NCBI RefSeq assembly: GCF_003438995.1
Contig: NZ_QSUN01000034.1
Coordinates: 1 to 30,140, forward strand
DNA: 30,140 nt
Origin: Bacteroides sp. OM05-12
Lineage (GTDB): Bacteria > Bacteroidota > Bacteroidia > Bacteroidales > Bacteroidaceae
Direction of reading: 5' to 3'
Shown: in pieces, positions 17,522 to 23,927 of the stretch
Layout of the letters: every line of letters starts with the position of its first letter
Numbering within the stretch: the first letter of the stretch is position 1
Notes under the pieces: model-generated
Told to the model about the DNA's origin: nothing
Seen by the model: the letters and a program-made list of their open reading frames with translations, nothing else
Databases searched by the model: none
Made by a program: the position numbers and the translations under genes

Positions 17522-17630
17522 ATAAGATCGAGGTTCGCGGATGACGCTGATGAAACGGATGAAGACGGATTTAATTTGTTCATCCGTTCTAATCCGCCCG
17601 ATCTGTGTCATCCGCGAACCTCGATCTTAT
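17522..17630. repeat. Long intergenic palindrome, same family as 113-195
   Basis: Perfect 24-bp arms at 17522-17545 and 17607-17630 (core GAGGTTCGCGGATGAC) enclose about 60 bases rich in ATCCG/CGGAT motifs that also pair. It sits between the subtilase and xseA. The copy at 113-195 has the same plan with more mismatches, and similar palindromes are common between Bacteroides genes. It may terminate transcription in both directions. Confidence 0.75.
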
Positions 17631-17669
17631 ATACTTCCTGTGTAATCCGTGCCAAACAAATAATAGCCT

Positions 17670-18971
17670 ATGAATAGACTTGATAACTCCCCTCAGACGC
17701 CGGAAAGTGCCGGTATCTCTCTCTACGAACTCAACAACCGCGTCCGTCAGGTGCTCTGCGGAGGTATGTCCGGCGAGTATTGGGTGCAGGCTGAACTGAG
17801 CGATGTGCGTAGCAACGCCACCGGACACTGTTATCTGGAGTTCATACAGAAAGACCCGCGAAGCAACAACCTCATAGCAAAGGCACGCGGCACTATCTGG
17901 GCAAATGTATTCCGCCTGCTGAAACCCTACTTCGAACGGGAGACAGGACAGGCATTCGTGTCCGGCATCAAAGTATTGATGAAGGTGACGGTGGAGTTCC
18001 ACGAACTCTACGGTTATAGCCTGACGGTGATTGATATAGACCCCTCTTATACATTGGGCGACATGGCACGCCGTCGGCGGGAAATCCTGATGCAACTGGA
18101 GGAGGAGGGTGTGCTCACCCTGAACAAGGAACTGGAACTGCCGATGCTTGCACAACGCATAGCTGTTATTTCTTCGGCTACGGCAGCCGGATATGGTGAC
18201 TTCTGCAATCAGTTGCAGGGCAATCCCTATGGCTTTGCTTTCCATACCCGCCTGTTTCCCGCTATCATGCAGGGCGAACGGGTAGAAGAGAGTGTCATTG
18301 CCGCCCTCGATGCCATCAATGCCGAACGTGATTGTTGGGATGCTGTCGTTATCATTCGTGGAGGCGGTGCTACGTCCGACCTCTCCGGCTTCGACACCTA
18401 TATGCTTGCTGCCAACTGCGCACAGTTCCCACTGCCTATTATAACAGGCATCGGGCATGAACGGGATGATACGGTGATAGACAGCGTGGCGCATACCCGC
18501 GTCAAGACTCCCACCGCCGCTGCCGAGTTCCTGATAAACCATCTGCGGGAGACAGCAGACCGGTTAGAGGAATATAGTAATGCCGTGGCCTATTATGTCG
18601 ACCGTCGCATGGAGTTGGAACATACTCGTTTGGAACGTCTTGCGGCAAAGTTGCCTTCTATTGTGGGTATGATCGGCTTGCGTGAGACCCATCGTTTGTC
18701 CGTTATGGAACAACGTCTACATACCGCCCTTGCCAATCGCCTCACCCATGAGCAACATCGTCTCGACCTCTTATCCCAACAGGTTCGCAGTGCTTCGCCC
18801 GAGCATCTCCTGAAACGTGGTTACAGCATTACCCTCAAAGATGGGAAAGCGGTAACCGACCCTGCACAAGTGCAACAAGGGGATGAGTTGACTGTCCGTG
18901 TGTGGAAAGGGGAGATCTCTGTAGTGTCCAAAGTCAAAGCATCCAAGTTTCCCCGCTTGAGCGGGGATTAA
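17670..18971 (+). CDS. xseA: Exodeoxyribonuclease VII large subunit
   Basis: Catalytic subunit of the single-strand exonuclease VII. Its 433 residues contain the N-terminal OB-fold (YWVQAELSDVRSNATGHCYLEF), the central nuclease region with VIIRGGGATSDLSGFD and ITGIGHERDDTVIDSVAHTRVKTPTAAAEF, a long coiled coil (about 285-375) and a C-terminal SPEHLLKRGYSI segment. The last eight residues and the stop are encoded by a repeat copy (18951-19057), so the native C-terminus has been replaced or extended. Its partner xseB lies 7.2 kb away, beyond cassette B, instead of next to it. Confidence 0.95.
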   Translation: MNRLDNSPQTPESAGISLYELNNRVRQVLCGGMSGEYWVQAELSDVRSNATGHCYLEFIQKDPRSNNLIAKARGTIWANVFRLLKPYFERETGQAFVSGIKVLMKVTVEFHELYGYSLTVIDIDPSYTLGDMARRRREILMQLEEEGVLTLNKELELPMLAQRIAVISSATAAGYGDFCNQLQGNPYGFAFHTRLFPAIMQGERVEESVIAALDAINAERDCWDAVVIIRGGGATSDLSGFDTYMLAANCAQFPLPIITGIGHERDDTVIDSVAHTRVKTPTAAAEFLINHLRETADRLEEYSNAVAYYVDRRMELEHTRLERLAAKLPSIVGMIGLRETHRLSVMEQRLHTALANRLTHEQHRLDLLSQQVRSASPEHLLKRGYSITLKDGKAVTDPAQVQQGDELTVRVWKGEISVVSKVKASKFPRLSGD

Positions 18972-19057
18972 GGGGTGTGTGAGGGTCTTAGACCCTTCCG
19001 TTTCGCCAAGCGGTGAGGAGAAGATTCACACACCCCCTGCCCCCGCTCAAGCGGGGG
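18951..19057. repeat. 107-bp palindrome-ended repeat, copy 1
   Basis: It starts with CCCCGCTTGAGCGGGG (18951-18966) and ends with CCCCCGCTCAAGCGGGGG (19040-19057). Inside these lie arms GGGGTGTGTGA and TTCACACACCCCC around a core containing GTTTCGCCAAGCGGTGAGG. Further copies are at 22634, 23775 and 25757. This copy overlaps the 3' end of xseA and supplies its stop codon. Confidence 0.9.
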
Positions 19058-19121
19058 TATTGAGATAGTTTTTATACAGTCTCGATAAGGAGGGGAGAAG
19101 TAAGATATGTAAGATGATTAG

Positions 19122-21215
19122 CTAAGACACCTCTCCAACCCCCTTCAGGAACTCCTCCAGCTTCACCTCTTTCTCCAACCCCATACGTTTCCTCATTCTA
19201 CTGCGAGCTTTATTCACACTTGCCTTTGTGATACCGAGCGTAAGGGCTATCTTCTCGTTGCTCAGTTCAAGCAAGAGGAGCATGGCTACCAACTCATCGG
19301 TACGGGTGAGGTCGGGGCAGATGCGGCGCAGGGCGGGCAGGTAGCCCGGATAAAAGGCGGCGAACGAATGGCGGAAGTCTGCCTCTTTGTCGGTATTGAA
19401 CAAGTGGGTGTTGATGGCGGCGCGCATGTCGGTTGTCGTTTGCGGGTTGGATACCATTATCAGTTCATGGGCTAGGGAGTTATTGTGGTGGTGCAGTTGC
19501 CGGTGGGCATTGAGCAGGGAACTGATTTGCGAGAGGTGCACTTCGCTGATACGGCGATGATAGCGTTGGCGTTGCCGCATATAAATCACTACGGATAGCA
19601 GCAGTGCGGCAAGTAGCCCCACCAATGTCCAGGTGTAGAGCAGCGTGCGCTGTTTTAACTGTACCTCGGCGGTGAGCAGCTCGTTCTCGCGCACCTTGCG
19701 CCCCGTTTCGTAGCGGATGTTGGCGGCGATGACGGAACGTTGACGGTCTTCACGGAACAGGCTGTCACGCAGGAGGCGGTAGGTGGGGTAGAGTTGCCCC
19801 ATGCGGGTATACCGCCCCGTTTCGGCATAGGCGTTCAGCAGCAGGTCGGTGACGTTTGCTTCGTTCACCGGGTCGTTCAGGACGATGTAGCGGCGGCGGG
19901 CTTCCTCCAGATAGGGGATGCTTTCCGCCTTGCGTGAGGGGGTGTGGTACAACGCCATACCGCAGACGTGAAACAGGCGGGGCAGTTGCCGCACGGTAAC
20001 CATTGCACTGTCTGCCAGATAGGCTTGCGTGGTACGGATATAGTGCGCCGCCGAGTCGGGATAGGCGTCCAGCAGGATACCCGTGCGTTGCAGGGCGATG
20101 ATGGTCTGGTACTTGCGCTGTTGCGGTTGCCGCCCGATGACGGCGAGAGCACTGTCCAGACAGACGAAGCATGAGTCCGGTTGTCCTGCCTCCCTGAAAC
20201 ATTCGGCACGCATACGGTAAAGGTCGAGCAGGAAGTTGTCGCTCGCCTCGCGGGCAAAACGGAGGGCGATGGCGTTGGCTTCGAGTGCTTTGTCGCACAG
20301 ACCGAGTATGCCGTAGAGCGCGGTAAGGTTGCCGTAAGCATGTATCACATTGTCCAACAGGGATTCGGAGGCGGCGGAGAGACTGCCGTCGGCGTTGCGG
20401 GCAAGGGTGAAGCAGGGTTCGGATGTGGCGGCGTTGGCAGCGAAGGCAGAGGATGTGGCGGCGGCGGACTGCTTGCGCCCCAGCTCTGTGTAGTAGTCTA
20501 TCGCCCGTTGGATGTAGCGCATCGCCTCCTCATACCGCCCTGCCAATTGGTAGAAGTAGCTCATGCGGGAGTACAGGCTCCCTTCATTCTTGTACACTCC
20601 TCCGCGTTCACGGGCTGCCACTGCACGCTCTTGCAGGCGGATGGCGGTGTCTGTCGCGGGGCAGCAGAAGATGGCGGTCCATGCCATCATGTGATAGACG
20701 GATACGGCGCGTGTGTCGTCCGCCATGACGGGCATCGCCGCCAATGCCTGCGCCATGCTGTCCGCTATGGTTGTGTCATCCGCCATCATGTGGAGCTGTG
20801 CGCATAGTGTGAGCAATTCCGGTCGCATCACGTCGCGGTAGAAAGCGTGGTCGGAGTGTAGCAAGCTGTCCGGCAGGCGCACTGCCTCGCGGAAGATGTC
20901 CGTTGCGCCGTTGCTCTCGCGTTGCTTCAGTATCGCGCAATTATAGTAGTACGTCATGATACGCCCCATATAGATGGCGATGGAGTCCGCCTCACCGGAC
21001 GGATGTTCCGGCAGGCTGCGCATCAGCCCGGAGTAGAGGGTGCGCACGGAGTCGTAGCCTACTTCGCCGGACAGTTGGCTGAAGTGACTGCTATAATAAC
21101 GTAAACTTTCCTTCAGGTTTTCGGTTGTGGGTATGGACTGCCTTCTGCAGCCGGCAGTAAAAAGCAGCATTAGTATAGCTAAAGTAGTAATAACCTGTTT
21201 TTTATGTGTTCTCAT
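19122..21215 (-). CDS. TPR-containing lipoprotein/membrane regulator with C-terminal HTH
   Basis: A 697-residue protein. The N-terminus has a lipoprotein signal (LMLLFTAGC, Cys23). Residues about 35-500 are helical TPR-like repeats (YEEAMRYIQRAIDYYTELGR, CDKALEANAIALRFA), probably periplasmic. A membrane helix follows at about 526-546 (TWTLVGLLAALLLSVVIYM), then a basic coiled segment and a LuxR-like helix-turn-helix at about 640-690 (LSNEKIALTLGITKASVNKARSRM). The layout suggests a one-protein sensor that carries a signal across the inner membrane to DNA. It diverges from the leader and HU gene of cassette B and is the obvious candidate regulator. Ligand and targets are unknown. Confidence 0.82.
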   Translation of the reverse strand: MRTHKKQVITTLAILMLLFTAGCRRQSIPTTENLKESLRYYSSHFSQLSGEVGYDSVRTLYSGLMRSLPEHPSGEADSIAIYMGRIMTYYYNCAILKQRESNGATDIFREAVRLPDSLLHSDHAFYRDVMRPELLTLCAQLHMMADDTTIADSMAQALAAMPVMADDTRAVSVYHMMAWTAIFCCPATDTAIRLQERAVAARERGGVYKNEGSLYSRMSYFYQLAGRYEEAMRYIQRAIDYYTELGRKQSAAATSSAFAANAATSEPCFTLARNADGSLSAASESLLDNVIHAYGNLTALYGILGLCDKALEANAIALRFAREASDNFLLDLYRMRAECFREAGQPDSCFVCLDSALAVIGRQPQQRKYQTIIALQRTGILLDAYPDSAAHYIRTTQAYLADSAMVTVRQLPRLFHVCGMALYHTPSRKAESIPYLEEARRRYIVLNDPVNEANVTDLLLNAYAETGRYTRMGQLYPTYRLLRDSLFREDRQRSVIAANIRYETGRKVRENELLTAEVQLKQRTLLYTWTLVGLLAALLLSVVIYMRQRQRYHRRISEVHLSQISSLLNAHRQLHHHNNSLAHELIMVSNPQTTTDMRAAINTHLFNTDKEADFRHSFAAFYPGYLPALRRICPDLTRTDELVAMLLLLELSNEKIALTLGITKASVNKARSRMRKRMGLEKEVKLEEFLKGVGEVS

Positions 21216-21258
21216 AATTGTGTCCGTTGTTATGACCTCAGTTGTTTTTTTTACCCTG

Positions 21259-21266
21259 CAAATATA
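21259..21266 (-). promoter_or_regulatory. -7 element of the TPR/HTH regulator gene
   Basis: TATATTTG on the minus strand, 43 bases before the start at 21215, with TTTG (21289-21292) 22 bases further upstream. A tandem 12-base repeat lies directly behind it at 21291-21314. Confidence 0.55.
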
Positions 21267-21290
21267 GTTGTTTTCCGCATATATAAGGCA

Positions 21291-21314
21291 AATTGTCCAT
21301 CGAATTGTCCATCG
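21291..21314. repeat. Two tandem copies of AATTGTCCATCG
   Basis: Two identical 12-base units in direct tandem lie in the divergent region between the regulator promoter (21259) and the cassette B promoter (21375-21405). Position and spacing (about one helical turn) suit an operator, possibly for the regulator itself. This is inferred from position only. Confidence 0.6.
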
Positions 21315-21374
21315 GTAATTCTTGTATCACGGCGAATACTGATATATATTTGTCATGAAAATGTTACGCAATCG

Positions 21375-21405
21375 TTTGATAAGCCCGTGCATTTCCTTAT
21401 CTTTG
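21375..21405 (+). promoter_or_regulatory. Promoter of cassette B
   Basis: TTTG (21375-21378), a 19-base spacer and TATCTTTG (21398-21405) make one of the best consensus promoters in the window. The predicted start at about 21411 leaves a leader of about 340 bases before the HU/DUF4469 start. Confidence 0.8.
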
Positions 21406-21410
21406 CGATT

Positions 21411-21721
21411 GCCTCCGCTGTGGTGGAGGCGATAACGTATGGAAACGGAAAGCGTTTAGGAATATCATCTCGCATCAGCCGAACTTCGCAACTTTGAATG
21501 ATGTCGCAGAGATGATAGCAACAAACGCTCACGTCCTTTGTTTATAGAGAGTCCCTTCCCCCACCTCCGGTTTTTACGGAACTGCGGATGACCCCTGTAT
21601 ATGAATGTGGCGTGAGCACTGTTGCTTATCTGCGATATGGGTAATGCGAAGACCCGGCTGATGGATAAGCTGACAGTGGCTCACGCCTTGTTTGTGTACG
21701 TGCGGTCGGAAACAAGTTTTT
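21411..21721 (+). ncRNA. Structured leader or small RNA upstream of HU/DUF4469 gene B
   Basis: Three nested hairpins are visible. H1, 21411-21430, has arms GCCTCC and GGAGGC. H2, 21451-21529, has AGCGTTT and TATCATCTC on the left, matched by GAGATGATA and AAACGCT on the right. H3, 21609-21687, has GGCGTGAGC, ACTGT and GCTTATC, matched by GATAAGC, ACAGT and GCTCACGCC. A 7-bp stem CTTGTTT/AAACAAG (21687-21716) followed by five T closes the region. I do not recognise it as a known RNA class. It occupies most of the 525-base gap between the regulator and the HU gene. It could be a separate RNA of about 310 bases or an attenuated leader. Confidence 0.55.
21687..21721 (+). terminator. Weak terminator-like hairpin before HU/DUF4469 gene B
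   Basis: CTTGTTT (21687-21693) and AAACAAG (21710-21716) are followed by TTTTT. The stem has only two G-C pairs and a 16-base loop. Only 29 bases separate it from the ATG at 21751, too few for another promoter, so expression of the gene requires read-through. Confidence 0.45.
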
Positions 21722-21750
21722 AGTATTCACCTTTTAATACCATGAAACGT

Positions 21751-22503
21751 ATGGCAAAGAAAGTAAAACCGGGGAAACTACGTGGAAACACTACTCCCAA
21801 TCTACTCACAGAGAATCCGAATGATTACACCCTCCAATTGGCGGGCGGAATGAAGTATTCACTCACCGACATTGTCCAACTCGTCTTGCTCGACGGGGCG
21901 ACCACCAAGACTGCCCAAGACCTTGAAGAGAGCTTCCGTATGGTGATGGAGAAAGGCATCGAAATGTCATTGATGGGCAATAACGTGTCGCTGGAGTACA
22001 TTCAGCTGCGTGCCTCCGTAAGCGGTGTGTTTGATAGCAGCACGGAGAGCTTTACCCGCCCCAAGCATGAGGTGAACCCTGTGCTCGTGGCAGGCGAAAC
22101 CTATTTGGAAGCTGCGCATAACACGCTCGTGGAGAATATGGGACCGACACAGCTCAACGTCATCGCCCAAGTCGTGAACCGCAACACGTACCATGTCAAT
22201 ACGGATATCACCTCCGGTGGCGTGCTCGAGCTCACGGGCAAGGGGCTGAAAGTGCTCGGCAGTGAGATGTATCCCGCCCATGTCTATATCTGTGATGCCG
22301 AGACGGGCACTATCGTAAAGAACATATCGGAAGCCGACCTGTTGGCAAACACCCCTACGCACCTGATGTTTCAAGTGCCTGCCGGGTTGGAGGTCGGCAA
22401 GCGTTACATCGTGAAGATCTCCACGCAAGCTACGGGCACGTCTGGCAAGCTCCTGAAAGAGCCTCGCCTCATCGTGGGCGACATCCGGCTGACCTGTGTA
22501 TAG
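21751..22503 (+). CDS. HU-domain/DUF4469 DNA-binding protein, cassette B
   Basis: A 250-residue paralogue of the protein at 10753, alike over its whole length. It has the N-terminal HU-like domain (TAQDLEESFRMVMEKGIEMSL, FTRPKHEVNPVL) and the C-terminal Ig-like DUF4469 domain (SGGVLELTGKGLKVLG, VPAGLEVGKRYIVKISTQ). Differences cluster around residues 140-160 and in the DUF4469 loops. An in-frame ATG lies three codons upstream (21742), but in copy A the matching ATG is out of frame, so the shared ATGGCAAAG start is preferred. It is preceded by a long structured leader and followed at once by array B. DNA binding is a family inference. Confidence 0.85.
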   Translation: MAKKVKPGKLRGNTTPNLLTENPNDYTLQLAGGMKYSLTDIVQLVLLDGATTKTAQDLEESFRMVMEKGIEMSLMGNNVSLEYIQLRASVSGVFDSSTESFTRPKHEVNPVLVAGETYLEAAHNTLVENMGPTQLNVIAQVVNRNTYHVNTDITSGGVLELTGKGLKVLGSEMYPAHVYICDAETGTIVKNISEADLLANTPTHLMFQVPAGLEVGKRYIVKISTQATGTSGKLLKEPRLIVGDIRLTCV

Positions 22504-22504
22504 A

Positions 22505-22602
22505 TACACCTGTGTATCGGTACCCCATTACACCCGTGTATCGGTATACCATTACACTAGTGTATCGGTAGGCCGAACCTTACCTGTTTCGGTCGACCAA
22601 AC
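22505..22602. repeat. 24-bp tandem array B (three units plus partial)
   Basis: Units start at 22505, 22529 and 22553, exactly 24 bases apart, each with TACAC(C/T)NGTGTATCGGTA, a short hairpin followed by a constant stretch. A partial unit ends GTTTCGGTCGACCAAAC (22586-22602). The unit sequence differs from array A, but period, position behind the HU/DUF4469 gene and final element are the same. Confidence 0.85.
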
Positions 22603-22633
22603 TAAGCAGGGGCAGGTAGGAGTAATCAAGCCT

Positions 22634-22738
22634 CCCCGCTTGAGCGGGGATTGAGAGGTGTGTGAGGGTCTTAGACCCTTCCGTTTCGCCAAGCGGTGAA
22701 AGAAGATTCACACACCCCCTACCCCCCGCTCGAGCGGG
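22634..22738. repeat. 107-bp palindrome-ended repeat, copy 2
   Basis: Same order as copy 1: CCCCGCTTGAGCGGGG, GTGTGTGAGGGTCTTAG, core TTTCGCCAAGCGGTGA, TTCACACACCCCC, then CCCGCTCGAGCGGG. It lies between array B and the toxin-antitoxin promoter. With array B it fills the 339-base gap 22504-22842. Confidence 0.9.
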
Positions 22739-22795
22739 AGAACAAAGAGAGAGTTAAATAGCGTTCTTTGACATATTGGAAACAGAAATAATGCG

Positions 22796-22803
22796 TATAT
22801 TTG
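22796..22803 (+). promoter_or_regulatory. -7 element of the toxin-antitoxin operon
   Basis: TATATTTG with TTG 17 bases upstream (22776-22778). The antitoxin ATG lies 40 bases downstream and is preceded by a strong ribosome binding site (AAAGGAG, 22827-22833). Confidence 0.6.
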
Positions 22804-22842
22804 GTGCGCCGATTGTTATATACAAGAAAGGAGAACCAAGAT

Positions 22843-23118
22843 ATGAAATCAATGGAATTACAGAAGTCCCTGCTCAACGAAGTAGCTGCCATCCTCGATG
22901 ATGAGGAAATGACGGAGAAAGCCCTCCGCAGCATCCGCCGGATAAAGGCAAAAGTGGCAAAAGAGCAGAAAGTGGAAGAAGAAATCAGACCCTACACCCC
23001 GCAGGAGTTGAAGGCAGAGCTGGACGAACGGCTTGCCCGAATGAGAGCCGGTGAAGAACTCTCTTCCGAACAAGTGTTTAAACGGATGGAGGAAAAGTAT
23101 TCGTGGCTATGCGAATAA
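22843..23118 (+). CDS. Antitoxin of a type II toxin-antitoxin pair
   Basis: A 91-residue, charged, mostly helical protein (AAILDDEEMTEKALRSIRRIKAKV, then TPQELKAELDERLARMRAGEELSSEQVFKRMEEKY). I cannot name its family with certainty; it resembles the small unstable antitoxins found before RelE/ParE toxins in Bacteroides. The frame is open to a TTG at 22801, but that lies in the promoter; the ATG at 22843 follows the AAAGGAG ribosome binding site. Its end overlaps the toxin start, as is usual for such pairs. Confidence 0.78.
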   Translation: MKSMELQKSLLNEVAAILDDEEMTEKALRSIRRIKAKVAKEQKVEEEIRPYTPQELKAELDERLARMRAGEELSSEQVFKRMEEKYSWLCE

Positions 23119-23429
23119 GATGGTCTGGCAAAGCAGATCACGACTTGGAAATAGCCGTAATCCAATGCAGGGAAAAGTTCGGGAGCATCGTAGCAACCAA
23201 ATTCTACCGTCAGGTGAAGAGCAATGAGAAGTATCTGCTCACCCACCCCTGTATCGGAAAAGTAGAACCCCTTGCGGAATCAACGTATGATCCGCTCACT
23301 TATCGCAGTCTTGTAGTGCACGAGCATTACAAGATTGTTTATGTTATAGAGGAGGACGATGACGTGATACGTATCGTCAAGTTTTGGGATACGCGCCGGA
23401 ATCCCGTAACCCTCATCGAGGATATTTGA
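23109..23429 (+). CDS. RelE/ParE-superfamily toxin
   Basis: A 106-residue protein with the RelE/ParE fold pattern: IRWSGKADHDLEIAVIQCREKFG at the start (helical hairpin), KSNEKYLLTHPCIGKVEP in the middle, and the C-terminal strands YRSLVVHEHYKIVYVIEEDDDVIRIVKFWDTRRNP. Members act as ribosome-dependent mRNA nucleases or gyrase inhibitors; which applies cannot be decided here. The ATG at 23109 overlaps the antitoxin stop by 10 bases; a GTG at 23103 is an alternative start. Confidence 0.85.
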   Translation: MRIRWSGKADHDLEIAVIQCREKFGSIVATKFYRQVKSNEKYLLTHPCIGKVEPLAESTYDPLTYRSLVVHEHYKIVYVIEEDDDVIRIVKFWDTRRNPVTLIEDI

Positions 23430-23474
23430 TAACCACACACACCCGACCCACCACCTTATATATACGCATTATTT

Positions 23475-23508
23475 CCGCCCCGCCCCCTCGCAAGAGGAGG
23501 CGGGGCGG
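23475..23508. terminator. GC-rich hairpin after the toxin gene
   Basis: CCGCCCCGCC and GGCGGGGCGG arms with extra CTC/GAG pairs close a GCAA tetraloop. It lies 46 bases past the toxin stop. No clean T-run follows, so it may act as a terminator or as an mRNA 3'-end stabiliser. Confidence 0.5.
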
Positions 23509-23561
23509 ACCCTGTTTCCCCAAACAACAAAAGAACCCCACGAGCGAAGCGATGTGGCGAA

Positions 23562-23685
23562 GAAGCTACTCCGGCATGAGCGCAGAAGCGTGAAACGGAG
23601 CGACCGAGACGGCGTAAAGAACGAAACGCTGTTTGAGCGATAGCGAGTTCGTTTCGTTCAGCCGTCGACCGAGCGGAGTAGCTTC
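23562..23685. repeat. Long nested inverted repeat
   Basis: Arms of 12 (GAAGCTACTCCG, 23562-23573 with 23674-23685), 6 (GACGGC, 23608-23613 with 23661-23666) and 9 bases (GAACGAAAC, 23619-23627 with 23651-23659) pair in nested order, forming a stem about 124 bases long in total. A second hairpin follows at about 23719-23752 (TTTCTTTCG with CGAAAGAAA). No gene was found in 23430-23927; these structures and repeat copy 3 fill it. Confidence 0.7.
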
Positions 23686-23774
23686 GTAGCGTAGCCGGCA
23701 GCTTTCTTTGCTTCGTTTCTTTCGCTGCCGAAAGAAATGAAGAGCCCCTTGCGGCTTAAGCGCAAACAGTGCCT

Positions 23775-23882
23775 CCCCTCTTGAGCGGGGATTGAGGGGT
23801 GTGTGAGGGTCTTAGCCCCTTCCGTTTCGCCAAGCGGTGAGGAGAAGATTCACACACCCCCTAACCCCCGCTCGAGCGGGGG
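23775..23882. repeat. 107-bp palindrome-ended repeat, copy 3
   Basis: Same order as copies 1 and 2, with a substitution in the first palindrome (CCCCTCTTGAGCGGGG) and CCCCCGCTCGAGCGGGGG at the end. It lies directly upstream of the BspA-like gene, 45 bases before the preferred ATG. Confidence 0.9.
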
Positions 23883-23927
23883 GACAAGAAACAAGAACAT
23901 AGTATGAATCTTAAAATAACAGTAACA

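Noticed and set aside
17589..18542. Open frame of 317 codons opposite xseA
   Set aside because: xseA is unambiguous on the plus strand; the minus frame runs through a palindromic repeat and has no family features.
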